In this document: in pieces, positions 13,401 to 21,468 of the stretch
Position numbering within the stretch: the stretch's first letter is position 1
How the letters are laid out: each line of letters opens with the position of its first letter
NCBI GenBank assembly: GCA_934045075.1
Contig: OW203726.1
Coordinates: forward strand, 14,606,037 to 14,670,036
From: Yponomeuta sedellus
Lineage: Eukaryota > Arthropoda > Insecta > Lepidoptera > Yponomeutidae
Reading direction: 5' to 3'
Length of the DNA stretch: 64,000 bases
Made by a program: the position numbers and the translations under genes
The notes under the pieces: model-generated
What the model saw: the letters and a program-made list of their open reading frames with translations, nothing else
Database searches by the model: none
What the model was told of the DNA's origin: nothing

Positions 13401-15884
13401 CCTACATTTAAAACGCAAAGCTCAACTACTATGTCACACGCGTTAGGAACGGGAAATACAAAGCGCCCTGAAATTCCAAAAGACTTAGCCTCGGATTTTT
13501 CTGAAGTATCTGAAATATCTAACATTGTAAACAAAACGTCTAGCTCCAATGAAAATGGGTATACCAGTAATGGTGACCAAAATAAAGACTATAAGACTGA
13601 AAATAGCTTCAACAATACTCTGAGGAGGAACAATCTATTTGAAAAATCATTTACTGAACTCCAAGCACCTAAATGGGAAACAAATGCTGACATCAAAGTA
13701 AACAATAATTTCTCCAACACCATGAACAAAAAAAATCTTTTTGAAAAGCGCGACACATCCATTGAAACTAAAAATACATTTTTGGATGAAATTAATAAAT
13801 ACGTTCCCGAAAAATCAAACAGTTTCTTAAAGCATTCCAATATTGATGCTGAAAACGATAATAAGGTTTCAATCAAAGAAGATCGTGGCATTCATCCGAT
13901 TCTTCCCAATAACCTACATGACAACTCGCTGTACCAGTTTAAACCTATGAAGGTTAGTAGTATGACTAACGGTAATGAACCTCTAAACGGCGACGATATC
14001 AATGATGAGAAAACTAACACAAGTGATCTCGTGAATGAATCAAAGCCAGAAGTCCTTGTTAAGCGAAGGGAAAAGAAAATAGACAGGAACAGTGATGGAA
14101 GAAGGGACTCTCATATAATTGCTCGACCTTTGAGTACTATGACTTCAGTGGATGTGACTGATGGTCTATATCCTGTGTGCCACAAATGTGATAAAGCCAT
14201 AACCAGGTAACATAGACTCCTACTAATTACTCTTTAGGTACATACACACTTTTTAAGTAATGATTTTTTAGTAGCATGATTTCATAACTGCAAGCACGTC
14301 TGTTGATAACACAATTAACTGTTTTAAACACTAGTACTCTACAATTATTGTTATCTTCTGAGTTCACTACATGGTTTTTTTTTTATCAGGGGACCATTCA
14401 TAACGGCACTTGGTCGAATTTGGTGCCCAGAGCACTTCATCTGCGTGAACGCGACTTGTCAGAGGCAACTACAGGATATTGGCTTTGTCGAAGAAAACGG
14501 CCAGCTCTACTGCGAGTTTTGCTTTGAGCAGTACATAGCCCCCGCTTGCGACAAGTGTCATGCTAAGATCAAAGGCGTAAGTTCACTTACAAGTTCAATG
14601 TCTGCAAGTATAAGGCACAAGTACTCAAAGGTTTTTTCAATTCTAGGATTGCTTAAACGCCATTGGCAAACACTTCCACCCGGAATGTTTCAACTGTGTC
14701 TATTGCGGTAAACTATTCGGAAACAATCCGTTCTTCTTAGAAGATGGTCTGCCTTATTGTGAAGCAGGTGAATATAATTTCCGGCATTTTGTGATTATTT
14801 CATGAGTACGGGCGCTTCCATTGTATATGTTCGTTTTCAGACTGGAACGAGCTGTTCACGACGAAATGTTTTGCGTGCGGTTTCCCGGTGGAGGCGGGAG
14901 ACAGGTGGGTCGAGGCGCTCAACAATAACTACCACAGTCAGTGCTTCAACTGCACGGTGCGTATGATGCGAGCCCTACTAAATACACACTACACTACACA
15001 AGATTACTTGCCCACTAATAGTTTTCTGTTAATTTGAAAAAAAAGTACTGTAAATTAGACAATATTCAAGGTAGTCAAAACAAAAAACTTTGTACAGAAT
15101 TTTGAGCACTGGGCAATTTTGATTGATACCGCAATATCTTAATCTGTTTTAATGACTGCGAATATTGATGCAACATTTCTGATTCACATTCTTACATATT
15201 TAAAATATGTATCCAAGCCACAATTTAATTTTAAATCCCAATACTACATATATAATCCACATTGTGCCCGTTCGGATACCTATAACCAATACGCTCATCA
15301 TACGCTGCCACACTGGCTTAATTTTTTATTCCTGAATAACAATTTTGCTTGTGTATCCCCCCTAACAAATAAATTACATAAGTATTCGTGGTTTTACAAA
15401 CTTCCTAAAAACTGGAAGATAGTTGATATAGTAGTTTTGTAGACTAGTTTGCATAGAATTTTGCAGTATCAATCTGTGAATTTGCGTGAAGAATTATATA
15501 TGTTTGTTTTGGCTATTTTATGTACATATATTATATTATCGTTGGTTTTATGTAATAGTCTTGTCTATGATATGTTAGTATTATTATTGCATATTTGTAT
15601 GTACCGAAATATCCGAGATCTATGAATACTATCGGAGATCTATAATACATTCATGATCTACGGTACTCAAAATTCATTAACGCATTCATTATACGTCTCG
15701 GACTTTTAAGGTGACATAGTTGTATACCGTACATTAACACTACAAAATAAAAGAATTAATACTTTGTACTATGAAAGTTTTCTACGTCGATTTTGAAATG
15801 TTTCAGGTGTGCAAAAAGAACCTCGAGGGACAGAGTTTCTTCGCCAAGGGCGGGCGACCATTCTGTAAGATGCACGCACGCTAA
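1330..15884 (+). CDS. Zasp52: Zasp52-like PDZ and LIM domain protein, multi-exon, 5' end outside the window
   Basis: Scaffold protein of the muscle Z-disc and integrin attachment sites (ZASP/Cypher/ALP-Enigma family); family members bind alpha-actinin through the PDZ/ZM region. Order seen: second half of PDZ (1330-1481), linker, ZM motif (4392-4948), LIM1 (5175-6561), Pro/Ala-rich linkers, a giant disordered exon, LIM2 (9295-14576), LIM3 (14390-14767), LIM4 (14841-15884, ending ...CKMHAR then TAA). Every exon joins the next in phase. LIM1 and LIM2 each have two alternative first-half exons, so the locus encodes at least four LIM combinations. The start codon and first PDZ half are missing from the window, though exon 4392 could start a PDZ-less form. 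Bounded by an upstream TATA-like element and poly(A) signals at 17073 and 17694. The family call is very secure; single splice edges are predictions. Confidence 0.9.
2280..2660. repeat. Dispersed-repeat remnant (LINE/SINE-like), tentative
   Basis: GC-richer block in an AT-rich intron. Phrases such as GGCTTAACGTGC and the run of CACTGCTGGGGCAC near the left edge resemble 3' parts of retroelements I have seen in moth introns. No reading frame supports it, and family and borders are unknown. Confidence 0.3.
3056..3138. repeat. Small inverted-repeat element, copy 1
   Basis: Bounded by TATGACAATTCG at the left and AGAATTGTCATA at the right, in inverted orientation. The interior (TTGCGTAGCAG, ACTTGTTAA) and the flank (TTGTAGTTC, GGCCCC) recur at 6926-7060 in another intron of the same gene. 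Probably a MITE of unknown superfamily. Confidence 0.5.
3311..3482 (+). CDS. Zasp52: Zasp52 exon: Pro/Thr-rich linker after the PDZ
   Basis: Acceptor TTGTCCACAG ends at 3310 and donor GTGAGT begins at 3483. The first base completes the codon carried from the PDZ exon (CG+C = Arg), then GGGTWRPTVTPTG follows, a stretch typical of insect Zasp just after the PDZ. It ends in phase 0 at ...VAKPFGY. Confidence 0.85.
3483..4391. other. Intron with a perfect 39-bp hairpin
   Basis: No exon seen. The notable item is a perfect inverted repeat, 3812-3850 and 3888-3926; the 37-nt loop holds a partial further copy of the arm. Confidence 0.6.
3812..3926. repeat. Perfect inverted repeat, 39-bp arms
   Basis: Arms 3812-3850 (AAAGTCCTACTTG...) and 3888-3926 are exact reverse complements. 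The loop contains CTTGTGGGTAAATCGGTT, which repeats part of the arm, so the unit looks like a recently rearranged small MITE or fold-back. Confidence 0.85.
4392..4522 (+). CDS. Zasp52: Zasp52 exon: ZM motif, begins with ATG
   Basis: Acceptor CTTCCAG ends at 4391 and donor GTGAGT begins at 4523. Phase 0 start, reading MNGSDNVKSIVNKQYNTPVN then MYSDANIAETL, the ZASP-like (ZM) motif that in this family helps contact alpha-actinin. Because the first codon is ATG, the exon could also be the translation start of a transcript lacking the PDZ. The last two bases GG carry over. Confidence 0.9.
4857..4948 (+). CDS. Zasp52: Zasp52 exon: conserved stretch after the ZM motif
   Basis: Acceptor GTTGGCAG ends at 4856 and donor GTATGG at 4949. 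GG+A completes Gly, then VNFKKNEKTYDAEKSAVFK follows, typical of Zasp and Enigma homologues directly after ZM. It ends ...NDPEP with one base (G) carried, which fits both alternative LIM1 first-half exons. Confidence 0.88.
5175..5319 (+). CDS. Zasp52: Zasp52 alternative exon A: first half of LIM1 (CEDC)
   Basis: Donor GTAAGT begins at 5320. The acceptor is either GATGTAG (exon from 5175) or GAAGTAG (from 5181); both keep the frame. It reads APVTRPDAPINNTGG and ends GQNICEDCERLIT, the first Cys pair of LIM1. Two bases (AC) carry to 6373. The incoming phase is 1 and the outgoing phase 2, so it cannot be joined in frame to alternative exon B. Confidence 0.8.
5495..5861 (+). CDS. Zasp52: Zasp52 alternative exon B: Pro-rich linker plus first half of LIM1 (CSEC)
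   Basis: Donor GTAAGG begins at 5862. Possible acceptors are GGCGATGTAG (exon from 5495) and GGCCGACAG (from 5522), both in frame with the carried G. The exon is very GC-rich and encodes a Pro/Ala/Arg linker (RTVGTPTPAPAPRPPS), ending NDTPYCSECNRYI, a second version of the first Cys pair of LIM1. Two bases (AT) carry to 6373. The phases make exons A and B mutually exclusive. The 5' edge is uncertain. Confidence 0.72.
5862..6372. other. Intron
   Basis: About 510 bp, AT-rich; no exon, repeat or regulatory site that I can support. Confidence 0.5.
6373..6561 (+). CDS. Zasp52: Zasp52 exon: second half of LIM1
   Basis: Acceptor TTACTCCAG ends at 6372 and donor GTAAGT starts at 6562. It reads GVFVRIKDKNLHVECFKC, CATCG, then KLYCDIHAKLVA: the remaining zinc ligands (H-C, C-C, C-H) of LIM1. 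The upstream AC+C or AT+C completes Thr or Ile depending on which first-half exon is used. CC is carried on. Confidence 0.92.
6562..7089. other. Intron with a small inverted-repeat element
   Basis: No exon. The element at 6926-7013 matches the one at 3056-3138. Confidence 0.5.
6926..7013. repeat. Small inverted-repeat element, copy 2
   Basis: ATGACAATTCG at the left and CGAATTGTCATA at the right in inverted orientation, with interior words (AATGCGTAGCAG, ACTTGTTAA) and 3' flank shared with 3056-3138. It ends about 75 bp before the next exon. Confidence 0.5.
7090..7180 (+). CDS. Zasp52: Zasp52 exon: short linker after LIM1
   Basis: Acceptor CCGAACAG ends at 7089 and donor GTACGT at 7181. CC+G completes Pro, then GGRIPTNTYSTPLPPLSTNN, ending SSSMFS in phase 0. 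Disordered, with no domain. Confidence 0.78.
7341..8331. mobile_element. Foldback/MULE-like element with long terminal inverted repeats
   Basis: Arms 7341-7610 and 8060-8331 are long near-perfect inverted repeats of about 270 bp, starting G[C/G][T/G]TGTTCCC. The whole element is flanked by an exact 9-bp direct repeat GATTTTTGC (7332-7340 and 8332-8340), taken as the target duplication. Each arm carries internal degenerate repeats built on CCACTGGCAACAA / TTGCCAGTGGTGA. The 450-bp centre has no coding frame I can support. Long arms with internal repeats and a 9-bp duplication are features of Drosophila FB elements and some MULEs; the class is inferred, the structure is seen. It sits in a Zasp52 intron about 100 bp before the next exon. 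Confidence 0.82.
8441..8660 (+). CDS. Zasp52: Zasp52 exon: Ser/Pro then Ala/Pro repeat linker
   Basis: Acceptor ATGTGCAG ends at 8440 and donor GTAAGA starts at 8661. Phase 0. PSSNLSGPKPFGS then SPRSAPMSPARPA, followed by about four copies of an AYAPAPAP-type repeat, ending PFAP. One base (A) is carried, compatible with both downstream alternatives at 9295 and 12820. Confidence 0.82.
8661..9294. other. Intron
   Basis: About 630 bp of AT-rich sequence; nothing supportable beyond splice signals. Confidence 0.5.
9295..12598 (+). CDS. Zasp52: Zasp52 alternative giant exon: disordered region plus first half of LIM2 (CGHC)
   Basis: Acceptor CCTACTAATAG ends at 9294 and donor GTGATT begins at 12599. 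A+CA completes Thr, and the frame then stays open for 3.3 kb (about 1,100 codons). It is rich in Ser, Thr, Gln, Glu and Pro with no globular domain. Visible repeats: three SETC(Q/L/E)K units near 9985-10130 and three copies of an ALT.APDR.Y.P(L/I)P motif (about 10324, 10664, 10740). Many Thr-Pro/Ser-Pro sites, e.g. RSRPTTPS, follow. It ends VPLCGHCNGNI plus AG, the first Cys pair of LIM2. The acceptor phase (1) and donor phase (2) forbid in-frame joining to the 12820 exon. Similar large alternative exons and LIM2a/LIM2b forms are known for fly Zasp52. Confidence 0.88.
12820..14206 (+). CDS. Zasp52: Zasp52 alternative exon: Pro-rich region plus first half of LIM2 (CHKC)
   Basis: Acceptor TTCTAACAG ends at 12819 and donor GTAACA starts at 14207. 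A+CT completes Thr. After a basic, probably helical segment (ERLIKKIAKMALNGYEIG), a motif is used twice: DHIQSMADRIQDTVV and DSIQSIGNKIKEAIL. Then come four or five PVP(P)PLPN-type proline repeats (about 13190-13410), Asn/Ser-rich linkers with repeated NNLFEKSF / KNLFEKRD, and the end LYPVCHKCDKAIT plus AG. This is a second version of the first Cys pair of LIM2, spliced to 14390 exactly as the giant exon is. Confidence 0.88.
14390..14576 (+). CDS. Zasp52: Zasp52 exon: rest of LIM2 and start of LIM3
   Basis: Poly-T tract and ATCAG end at 14389; donor GTAAGT at 14577. AG+G gives Arg, then GPFITALGRIWCPEHFICVN, CQRQL, YCEFCFEQYIAPACDKCHAK. It supplies the remaining LIM2 ligands and the first Cys pair of LIM3, ending in phase 0. 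Confidence 0.94.
14647..14767 (+). CDS. Zasp52: Zasp52 exon: rest of LIM3
   Basis: Acceptor ATTCTAG ends at 14646 and donor GTGAAT starts at 14768. It reads DCLNAIGKHFHPECFNCVYC then GLPYCEA, giving the H-C and C-C/C-D ligands of LIM3. One base is carried. Confidence 0.93.
14841..14956 (+). CDS. Zasp52: Zasp52 exon: first two thirds of LIM4
   Basis: Acceptor CGTTTTCAG ends at 14840 and donor GTGCGT starts at 14957. G+AC gives the last Asp ligand of LIM3, then LIM4 begins: TKCFACGFPVEAGDRW and NNNYHSQCFNCT. It ends in phase 0, which allows joining to 15807 (normal LIM4 end) or, in principle, to the cryptic acceptor before 15895. Confidence 0.93.
14957..15806. other. Last intron of Zasp52
   Basis: About 850 bp, AT-rich. 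GATCTATGAATACT / GATCTATAATACATTCATGATCTA near 15620-15660 are short direct and inverted words without clear meaning. No exon seen. Confidence 0.5.
15807..15884 (+). CDS. Zasp52: Zasp52 last exon: end of LIM4 and stop
   Basis: Acceptor AAATGTTTCAG ends at 15806. It reads VCKKNLEGQSFFAKGGRPF then CKMHAR and TAA at 15882-15884, the conserved C-terminus of insect Zasp proteins. This fixes the reading frame of the whole gene. Confidence 0.94.
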   Translation: MCKKNLEGQSFFAKGGRPFCKMHAR

Positions 15885-15897
15885 GAGCCCGCAGCTT

Positions 15898-16941
15898 ATG
15901 TACAACTCCGACACTGTTTACTCGACCACTACGTTCCGCCCTGTCTCCCCTTCCCCCTGCACAGTCGATTCGCTCCCCGCCCCGACCACGCCATCTCCGC
16001 AGAGGACGAGGAAATTGGAAACCCCCCTCCACTTCGATGGAGGGTTGTTTTCCGACATAAGGAGCCAAGACGGTAAATTGCTAAGCAAAGTGACCGTCGA
16101 TCGCGTGCACAGCGCATCCCGACGTGACATCATTGATTCACCAACTACTCACAAAACAATAGGAACACATGGAAATAATGATTATGTTGACAATATTGTC
16201 AAAACTGAGACCATTACTAACGAGGACGTGATTAAGATAAAGTTTACTCCTGTACGGCAAGTGCTAGATGTTCCAAGGTTGTTGACGCCGTCACAATTCG
16301 TTCAAAATCCTATAGAATATATAAAAGATGACTTCGAGGATTTACAGAGTTATAAAATGGTTAATTTAGTATGCAAAGAGAATAATCTTGATTCTGCGAA
16401 ATCAATTGATCGGGAAAAAAGCGCGGATAGTACGACGGCTCAAGAACCAACGCAAAGAGCGCGTACTCCTTTGGCGAACTTCACTGTCTCAGAACAGATG
16501 ACGAAGATAGATGAATATTTGCAGAAGAGTTTAGACGTCTGCTCGGTTATGGATGGTCACAAGGTGCAGCTTGTCACGCCGAATAATTCCGAAGGGGAGA
16601 CAAAGCCAAATGAGAAACTACAAAACATTAGTTCTATTAATGAGCAATATCAATCCGATATTAGTACTAGCACTACGATAGGAAGAGGTTACCAGAGTAA
16701 AGAAGAATCACGCGATGTTAGACGAAGCACGATTCCCGAAAGTGAATCAGTTCCATTTGAAGACTATGGGGGGAGAAAGAAATCGAAACCAAACAGTGTT
16801 CAAATAAGAAGTACTGGAGTGCTAAGTGCTATTTATGACATGCCTATACACTATCATGCAGCGATTTTATGCTTTTTAATAATTGTATACAATTTAATTT
16901 ATCAATATATTAAGCAAAATTGTCATGGAAGTATTAAATAA
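15898..16941 (+). CDS. Unrecognised 347-codon open frame directly downstream of the Zasp52 stop, C-terminal hydrophobic segment
   Basis: The frame is +1 relative to LIM4. An ATG at 15898 follows the Zasp52 TAA by 13 nt and the frame runs to TAA at 16939-16941. Upstream it stays open through the LIM4 exon in the shifted frame. The text ...GCCCGCAG just before 15895 is a possible acceptor that would join in phase 0 to the exon ending at 14956. The protein is polar, with coding-like composition (DFEDLQSYKMVNL, EQMTKIDEYLQKSL), and ends with about 20 hydrophobic residues (AAILCFLIIVYNLIYQYI) and KQNCHGSIK, resembling a tail anchor. I recognise no family. It may be an alternative Zasp52 C-terminus, a second cistron, a separate gene, or a chance frame; length and composition make chance unlikely. 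Confidence 0.5.
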   Translation: MYNSDTVYSTTTFRPVSPSPCTVDSLPAPTTPSPQRTRKLETPLHFDGGLFSDIRSQDGKLLSKVTVDRVHSASRRDIIDSPTTHKTIGTHGNNDYVDNIVKTETITNEDVIKIKFTPVRQVLDVPRLLTPSQFVQNPIEYIKDDFEDLQSYKMVNLVCKENNLDSAKSIDREKSADSTTAQEPTQRARTPLANFTVSEQMTKIDEYLQKSLDVCSVMDGHKVQLVTPNNSEGETKPNEKLQNISSINEQYQSDISTSTTIGRGYQSKEESRDVRRSTIPESESVPFEDYGGRKKSKPNSVQIRSTGVLSAIYDMPIHYHAAILCFLIIVYNLIYQYIKQNCHGSIK

Positions 16942-17710
16942 GCACTTACAGAATTATTTATGCCATAAATCCATTGAACCTAGTCAGAATATTTATCAAA
17001 ATTGGATTTTAAAGTGTCGACATTTATTTATGAAATATTTGACCTACCTTATGTATTATAGTGTCCTGATGCAATAAATATTGAAGATGTATATAATCAG
17101 TATATGCCAATAACCATTAATATCATTAGCTTCATCGTAGTTTTAATATTTTCACTATACTTATTTTATCTAATTAACATTTTGGAGCTTTTTACTACTA
17201 TTAGAAGAATCATTTTGCCATTTGTGATAGTTCAGTCACCTCTAATATTATAATTAAGGCTTTGTATACAGCTTCCGGAATGTTGCAGTAAACTGTTACT
17301 TACTAACATTTATCTGAAAAAATAACGTTTGTAAAACAGAGAGGTGTTTCTACTATGCAAGAGAACATACTTATATTATTGGTGCACCAAATGGATAAAC
17401 TGAATTAGTTCATTATTAGAATAGAATGACTAGATACATATGGTACTTACACGCTACCTATATTAAATCACTTAGTGTAAAGTTTATCTATAGATACTTT
17501 TGTTTAAATGTTTTTCAATGTTGAGTAACTTTAAGAACTACTAAAACAATTACGCGAAGTTAAAAAAATCTACATAATCTATAAACATGATGTATTCTTT
17601 GATTAAAATAAGATAATTTTAAGAATTATTTATTTAGTTGTACTACTCTACCTACAGTAATTAGATCACTGCAAGTAAGGATATCTGAGCTTCAATAAAA
17701 TATTTTATTT
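16942..17710 (+). other. Probable 3' UTR of the Zasp52 locus with poly(A) signals
   Basis: AT-rich, no coding frame. AATAAA occurs at 17073-17078 and 17694-17699; the latter is followed by the T-rich stretch TATTTTATTTT. The sequence changes to GC-rich, then repeat DNA, soon after, so transcription probably ends near 17710. Confidence 0.55.
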
Positions 17711-17959
17711 TAAAGTACTGTTTCATTTTATGTTAAGTATGTAATGGAGCTTTTGCGCGCCTTACGCGTGCTGGCCAGCGGAATACTCTCGCCGCCGCGC
17801 GACACAAGTGTCACACAAACAGTCACGTCAAGTAACTGGTTTTTGCAGTCACGAATTTTCTGGCGCACCAAATTATATTCCTGCTGAATCCTAAAACCTT
17901 TTTATCATTTCTTTGTTGAGGAGAAATAGTATCCCTCCTCACAAGTAGTTGTAAATATA
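17711..17959. other. Start of the intergenic region
   Basis: A short GC-rich patch (GCGCGCCTTACGCGTGCTGG, about 17755) is followed by AT-rich DNA up to the SINE target duplication (GTTGTAAATATA, 17948-17959). No gene seen. Confidence 0.4.
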
Positions 17960-18101
17960 AGTTGTAAAGAGGTTCGAAATTTCACTGATGCTGTGAGTCG
18001 CCCATTGGCTCAATTGGTAGAGCGCTGGTACGGATAGCCAGAGGTTGCGGGTTCGAATCCCGGCATGGGTGAAATTTTTAGCCTTTAAATAGGTTTTTAA
18101 A
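17960..18101 (+). mobile_element. tRNA-derived SINE, copy A (complete, with target duplication)
   Basis: The tRNA-like head at 18000-18072 has an A box (TGGCTCAATTGG) and a B box (GGTTCGAATCC). A short tail GAAATTTTTAGCC...TTTTTAAA follows. The 12-bp direct repeat GTTGTAAATATA flanks it at 17948-17959 and 18102-18113. The anticodon loop lacks the invariant U33, so this is a retroposed SINE, not a working tRNA. Six further copies or parts lie at 22728, 23035, 23245, 54388, 54596 and 61835. Confidence 0.8.
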
Positions 18102-18113
18102 GTTGTAAATATA

Positions 18114-18986
18114 GTTATTTTAAAATGCGCAATTCATGAAACCCGTCAATCAGAGTTTGTTTTGTACAGTAATATTTCTATAAATGTATAAGGGTTCATA
18201 TACTTCCACAATATACCACGGCTATATGTATGCCACACGTACCTTGAATATTTAGGTGAACCTTGAACATTTTACTGAAAAAAGACATGTCCATGTCTTT
18301 TTTAAATTAAAAAAACTATTTATGCCACACGCACGCTGCGCGTACGGAAAAAGCCGCTTTCTGGCCAAGTGTAGACATAAAAAGATGTACACAACACGGG
18401 AGGTAATAAAGAAAGTTCTCGATCGCATATTTACGTCCCTCGCTTGCAGCTCGGGCCGCAAACTTCTGCGATCTCGGCCTTTCTTTGTATTACCACCCTA
18501 GTTGTGTAATGTACTATTTCATCCCACCATCTCGGAAAGAGTGTTTTTAATCTTCAATATCTGAGTGGAAAAGTCGTTTTTATTCTCTAGAGGATAAAGT
18601 AAATTGAATTTAGAACATCGTGTGCACTAAATTTGTGAATTAAAAAAATATTACACTCAATTTAAATAACTGTAGCAAGCAACGTTACTTTAAAATTTTC
18701 TTAAAGTAGAGCCAATTTAATAGACCACATTTGCCATGTGTCAGTTTTAGCTTCATAGTGAGGTGAACTGCTAAAAAACATCGATTAAATCGAATGATTC
18801 GATACGGACTTCAAACATTTATGAATCGAATGCAGTTATTGTGAAAGAGTACGTATAGGTACTGTAATTTTAATTGAGTTCCATCGAAAATCAAATCAAA
18901 TAAACAATTATTAATCAAATTATTGTCTAAGCAAAATTTATAAAACAAAATAAGACACGTATATAGTTTAACCAAGAAAAACTGCA
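18114..18986. other. Intergenic, short palindromes only
   Basis: AAAAAAGACATGTCCATGTC at about 18279 is the start of a near-perfect palindrome. GGTAATAAAGAAAG (about 18401) and CTTTCTTTGTATTACC (about 18480) are inverted, suggesting a roughly 100-bp MITE. No gene. Confidence 0.45.
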
Positions 18987-20327
18987 TTTATTCACTAGAA
19001 CTAATAGAACTATAACGAGTATTGTCATCGTCATCACTGCTGTCCGCTCCCAAAGATATAATAAATTCTTCTTCGATAATGTTGTCTATTCTCACATCTC
19101 GTTCAAAATCATCGAAAATTATTTTCTTTGTTTTCTCGACGACTTTTCTCCAGTCTTCTGAAGTGACTACTGCACATGCAGTTTGTAGCAGAACCATAAT
19201 TTTTGCAGTACTGAAGGGTGGCTCAGTATTGTTACGCGCTGCATGACCCTTTTGTTTGTGCCCAAATAAGCTCGATAGCGTTATACTGGCAGTGGTAAGG
19301 TGGCAATCGAATAACTTCGTGTTCATGCTCTAGTGCTATTTCATCAATTACATAGCAAGGCTTGGATGGCTTGTTTGCTTTTACCAAATTCAACAACTCA
19401 GCTTTCAATAAAGTTGGACTTGCTTCCACATTTTTTTTCCAGCCACGAGACAATTTCTTGCTTTTTATTTGCTTGAGTTGGTAGTTTATCAACTTGTACA
19501 GAATGATACGGAGCATTGTCAATTATAATTTTCGATGGGTTTTCTAGGCTAACTAGCAGCTTTACAAACCACTCTTTAAAAACCTTAAAGTTCATTTCCT
19601 CATGATAATCACCTGTAGTTTTGGACGCAAATGCGAGCAGGCAGTCTGGAATAAATCCTTGAGAAGTTGAGCCCGCGTGACATATAATAAGACGAGCTCC
19701 TTTTCCTGATGGAACTTTTGAGGTGGAGGCCGCTGTATCATCGGTCCATGTCTGGGAAACCGTATGGTTTGCATTTAACCATGTTTCATCAATAAAAACG
19801 ACATTGTCCCAATCTGTGATTGTTTTTACTTGACGTAAGAATATTACTCTCTTAATGACAATATCGTAGCGTTCCAGTAGGGTTTTCCGCTTGTCAGATC
19901 TTTTATATCTAAAGCCAATTGAATTTAAAACCTTTGATAGGGACGATTTACCGCCAGAAAATAAGCCTCTTTTAACGAACCCAATAGCTTTATCCGTGTA
20001 GGATATTCTTTTCTCGAGTAATAGGCATAAATGTGGTTGCGGATTGCAGCAGCATCAAAACTATCAATGCCAACAACTTTCTTTTCTCTCTTTCTCGTTT
20101 TTGGTGTACGTAAAGTATTCTCTTCTAAGCCCGATGGTCCGTATTTCTCTTTGACAATTTGGGTTACTGTCTTCTTCCCTATTCCTAATGCTTCGGCAAC
20201 GCGTTCTCTCGGTTGTGTCACAGGTAAAAGAGGGCCACCGTTAGCAGATTCACGTTCGAAATAATTGTACAATTTCACCACTTGTTCGCGAGATTGACTG
20301 TTTAGCGTTTTTCTTCGTTTCGACATG
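18987..20327 (-). pseudogene. Decayed Tc1/mariner-superfamily transposase, DD82E (Sailor-like) spacing
   Basis: Reading leftwards from ATG at 20325-20327 (MSKRRKTLNSQSREQVVKLY): an N-terminal helix-turn-helix region (ERVAEALGIGKKTVTQIVKE), then a DDE domain with VVFIDETWLNANH (first Asp), SKIIIDNAPYHSVQ (second Asp) and YNAIELIWAQTKG (Glu). About 82 residues separate the second Asp from the Glu, unlike the 34-41 of Tc1/mariner but matching the DD82E family called Sailor. The C-terminus ends with an acidic tail (SSDDDD). At least three frameshifts break it: near 19955, in the T8 run at about 19431, and near 19247. Terminal inverted repeats were not found. Confidence 0.72.
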
Positions 20328-21468
20328 GTAAAACAAGAACCACAGTACAAATCGTTAAACAATCGGAGTCAGAGTGAGATCAGTCCAAAAAGAAAAGCCG
20401 GAGAAAATAACGAAGAGCACACCAAAAACGCACAGTTACTTCGCACAACGACAAAAGACTGCGTTATGGCAACAATGTTTTTTTTCAAAAGTTTGGACCT
20501 GCGGGCGTAGCATGAATGCAAATTTCTCTATTCTCAACTGTCATCTTAAACATGGAAGAGTATTAAGATGACGTCACAGAAGATATAATATCTCTACACG
20601 CACGAACATAAGGACGGCGTGAGCTCTCTCTTCGCGTGTACGCCTGTCAGTTTAATATAGTTTGTCTATCGTTTGTCTATACCTCGAATATGCGATGTTT
20701 GTATCTCTATGCCACGAAGATGATGGCGTTTTTTTCTCGCAAAATGACAGCTCAGCTTAGAGAAATATCTCTCCTAGTGCCAAGGGTGCAGACAAGGCTT
20801 TTTGCAGGTTATAATTAAGTAAGTACTTTCGATCCACTATTCCACTGTTTAGTTTCAGCGAGTATAAGAATGACTGTAACGTAGTCGAAACGTCTAGGTA
20901 ATATAGCAATAAATAACTACGCGATTAAGCCCCGAAAATATTCTATGTGTACAAGTCGCGAAATTTTAAATATGGCTTTACTTCTATTGACTGCACAACA
21001 ACATTTTGTTTTATATCTGATTTTTTTTAATTTATTTACTAACTAATAGACCTAGAGATTAAACAACAAGTTATGTATACAATAAATAGGTAGGTATTTA
21101 GTATTAGTTACCTCTCAAGGGTATTCATTCATCTGATGTTTGAAACAGCTCCTCATTCTTTCCCACAAAAAACTCAGCAATTCTGAAACAAACAACATTC
21201 TATCAACAACAAAACAACTTTGACAAGTAAACTATCCAAAAACCAGAGTTTCCTGGCCAATGCCTAAGCTTTGTTATAATTTTTTTAAGTTGTGCTTACT
21301 AAATACGTAGTATAAATTCTTAGGATGATTATTATAAAAATTGTAAAATTGTAGTTTTTAACCTGAAGAAGCTGCTATAGCAATACACAAATAATTTTAG
21401 TAGTAAGATTACAAAGCTATACACCAGAATAGCTCTATCTGTCAATATTATGGTCTATACCATTCTAT
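20328..21468. other. Intergenic, no gene seen
   Basis: AT-rich. It probably includes the 5' flank of the decayed transposon up to about 20600; nothing else can be supported. Confidence 0.4.

Noticed and set aside
18000..18072. tRNA gene
   Set aside because: A and B boxes are good, but the anticodon loop lacks U33, the acceptor stem mismatches, and the same head recurs with a common tail and target duplication: it is a SINE.
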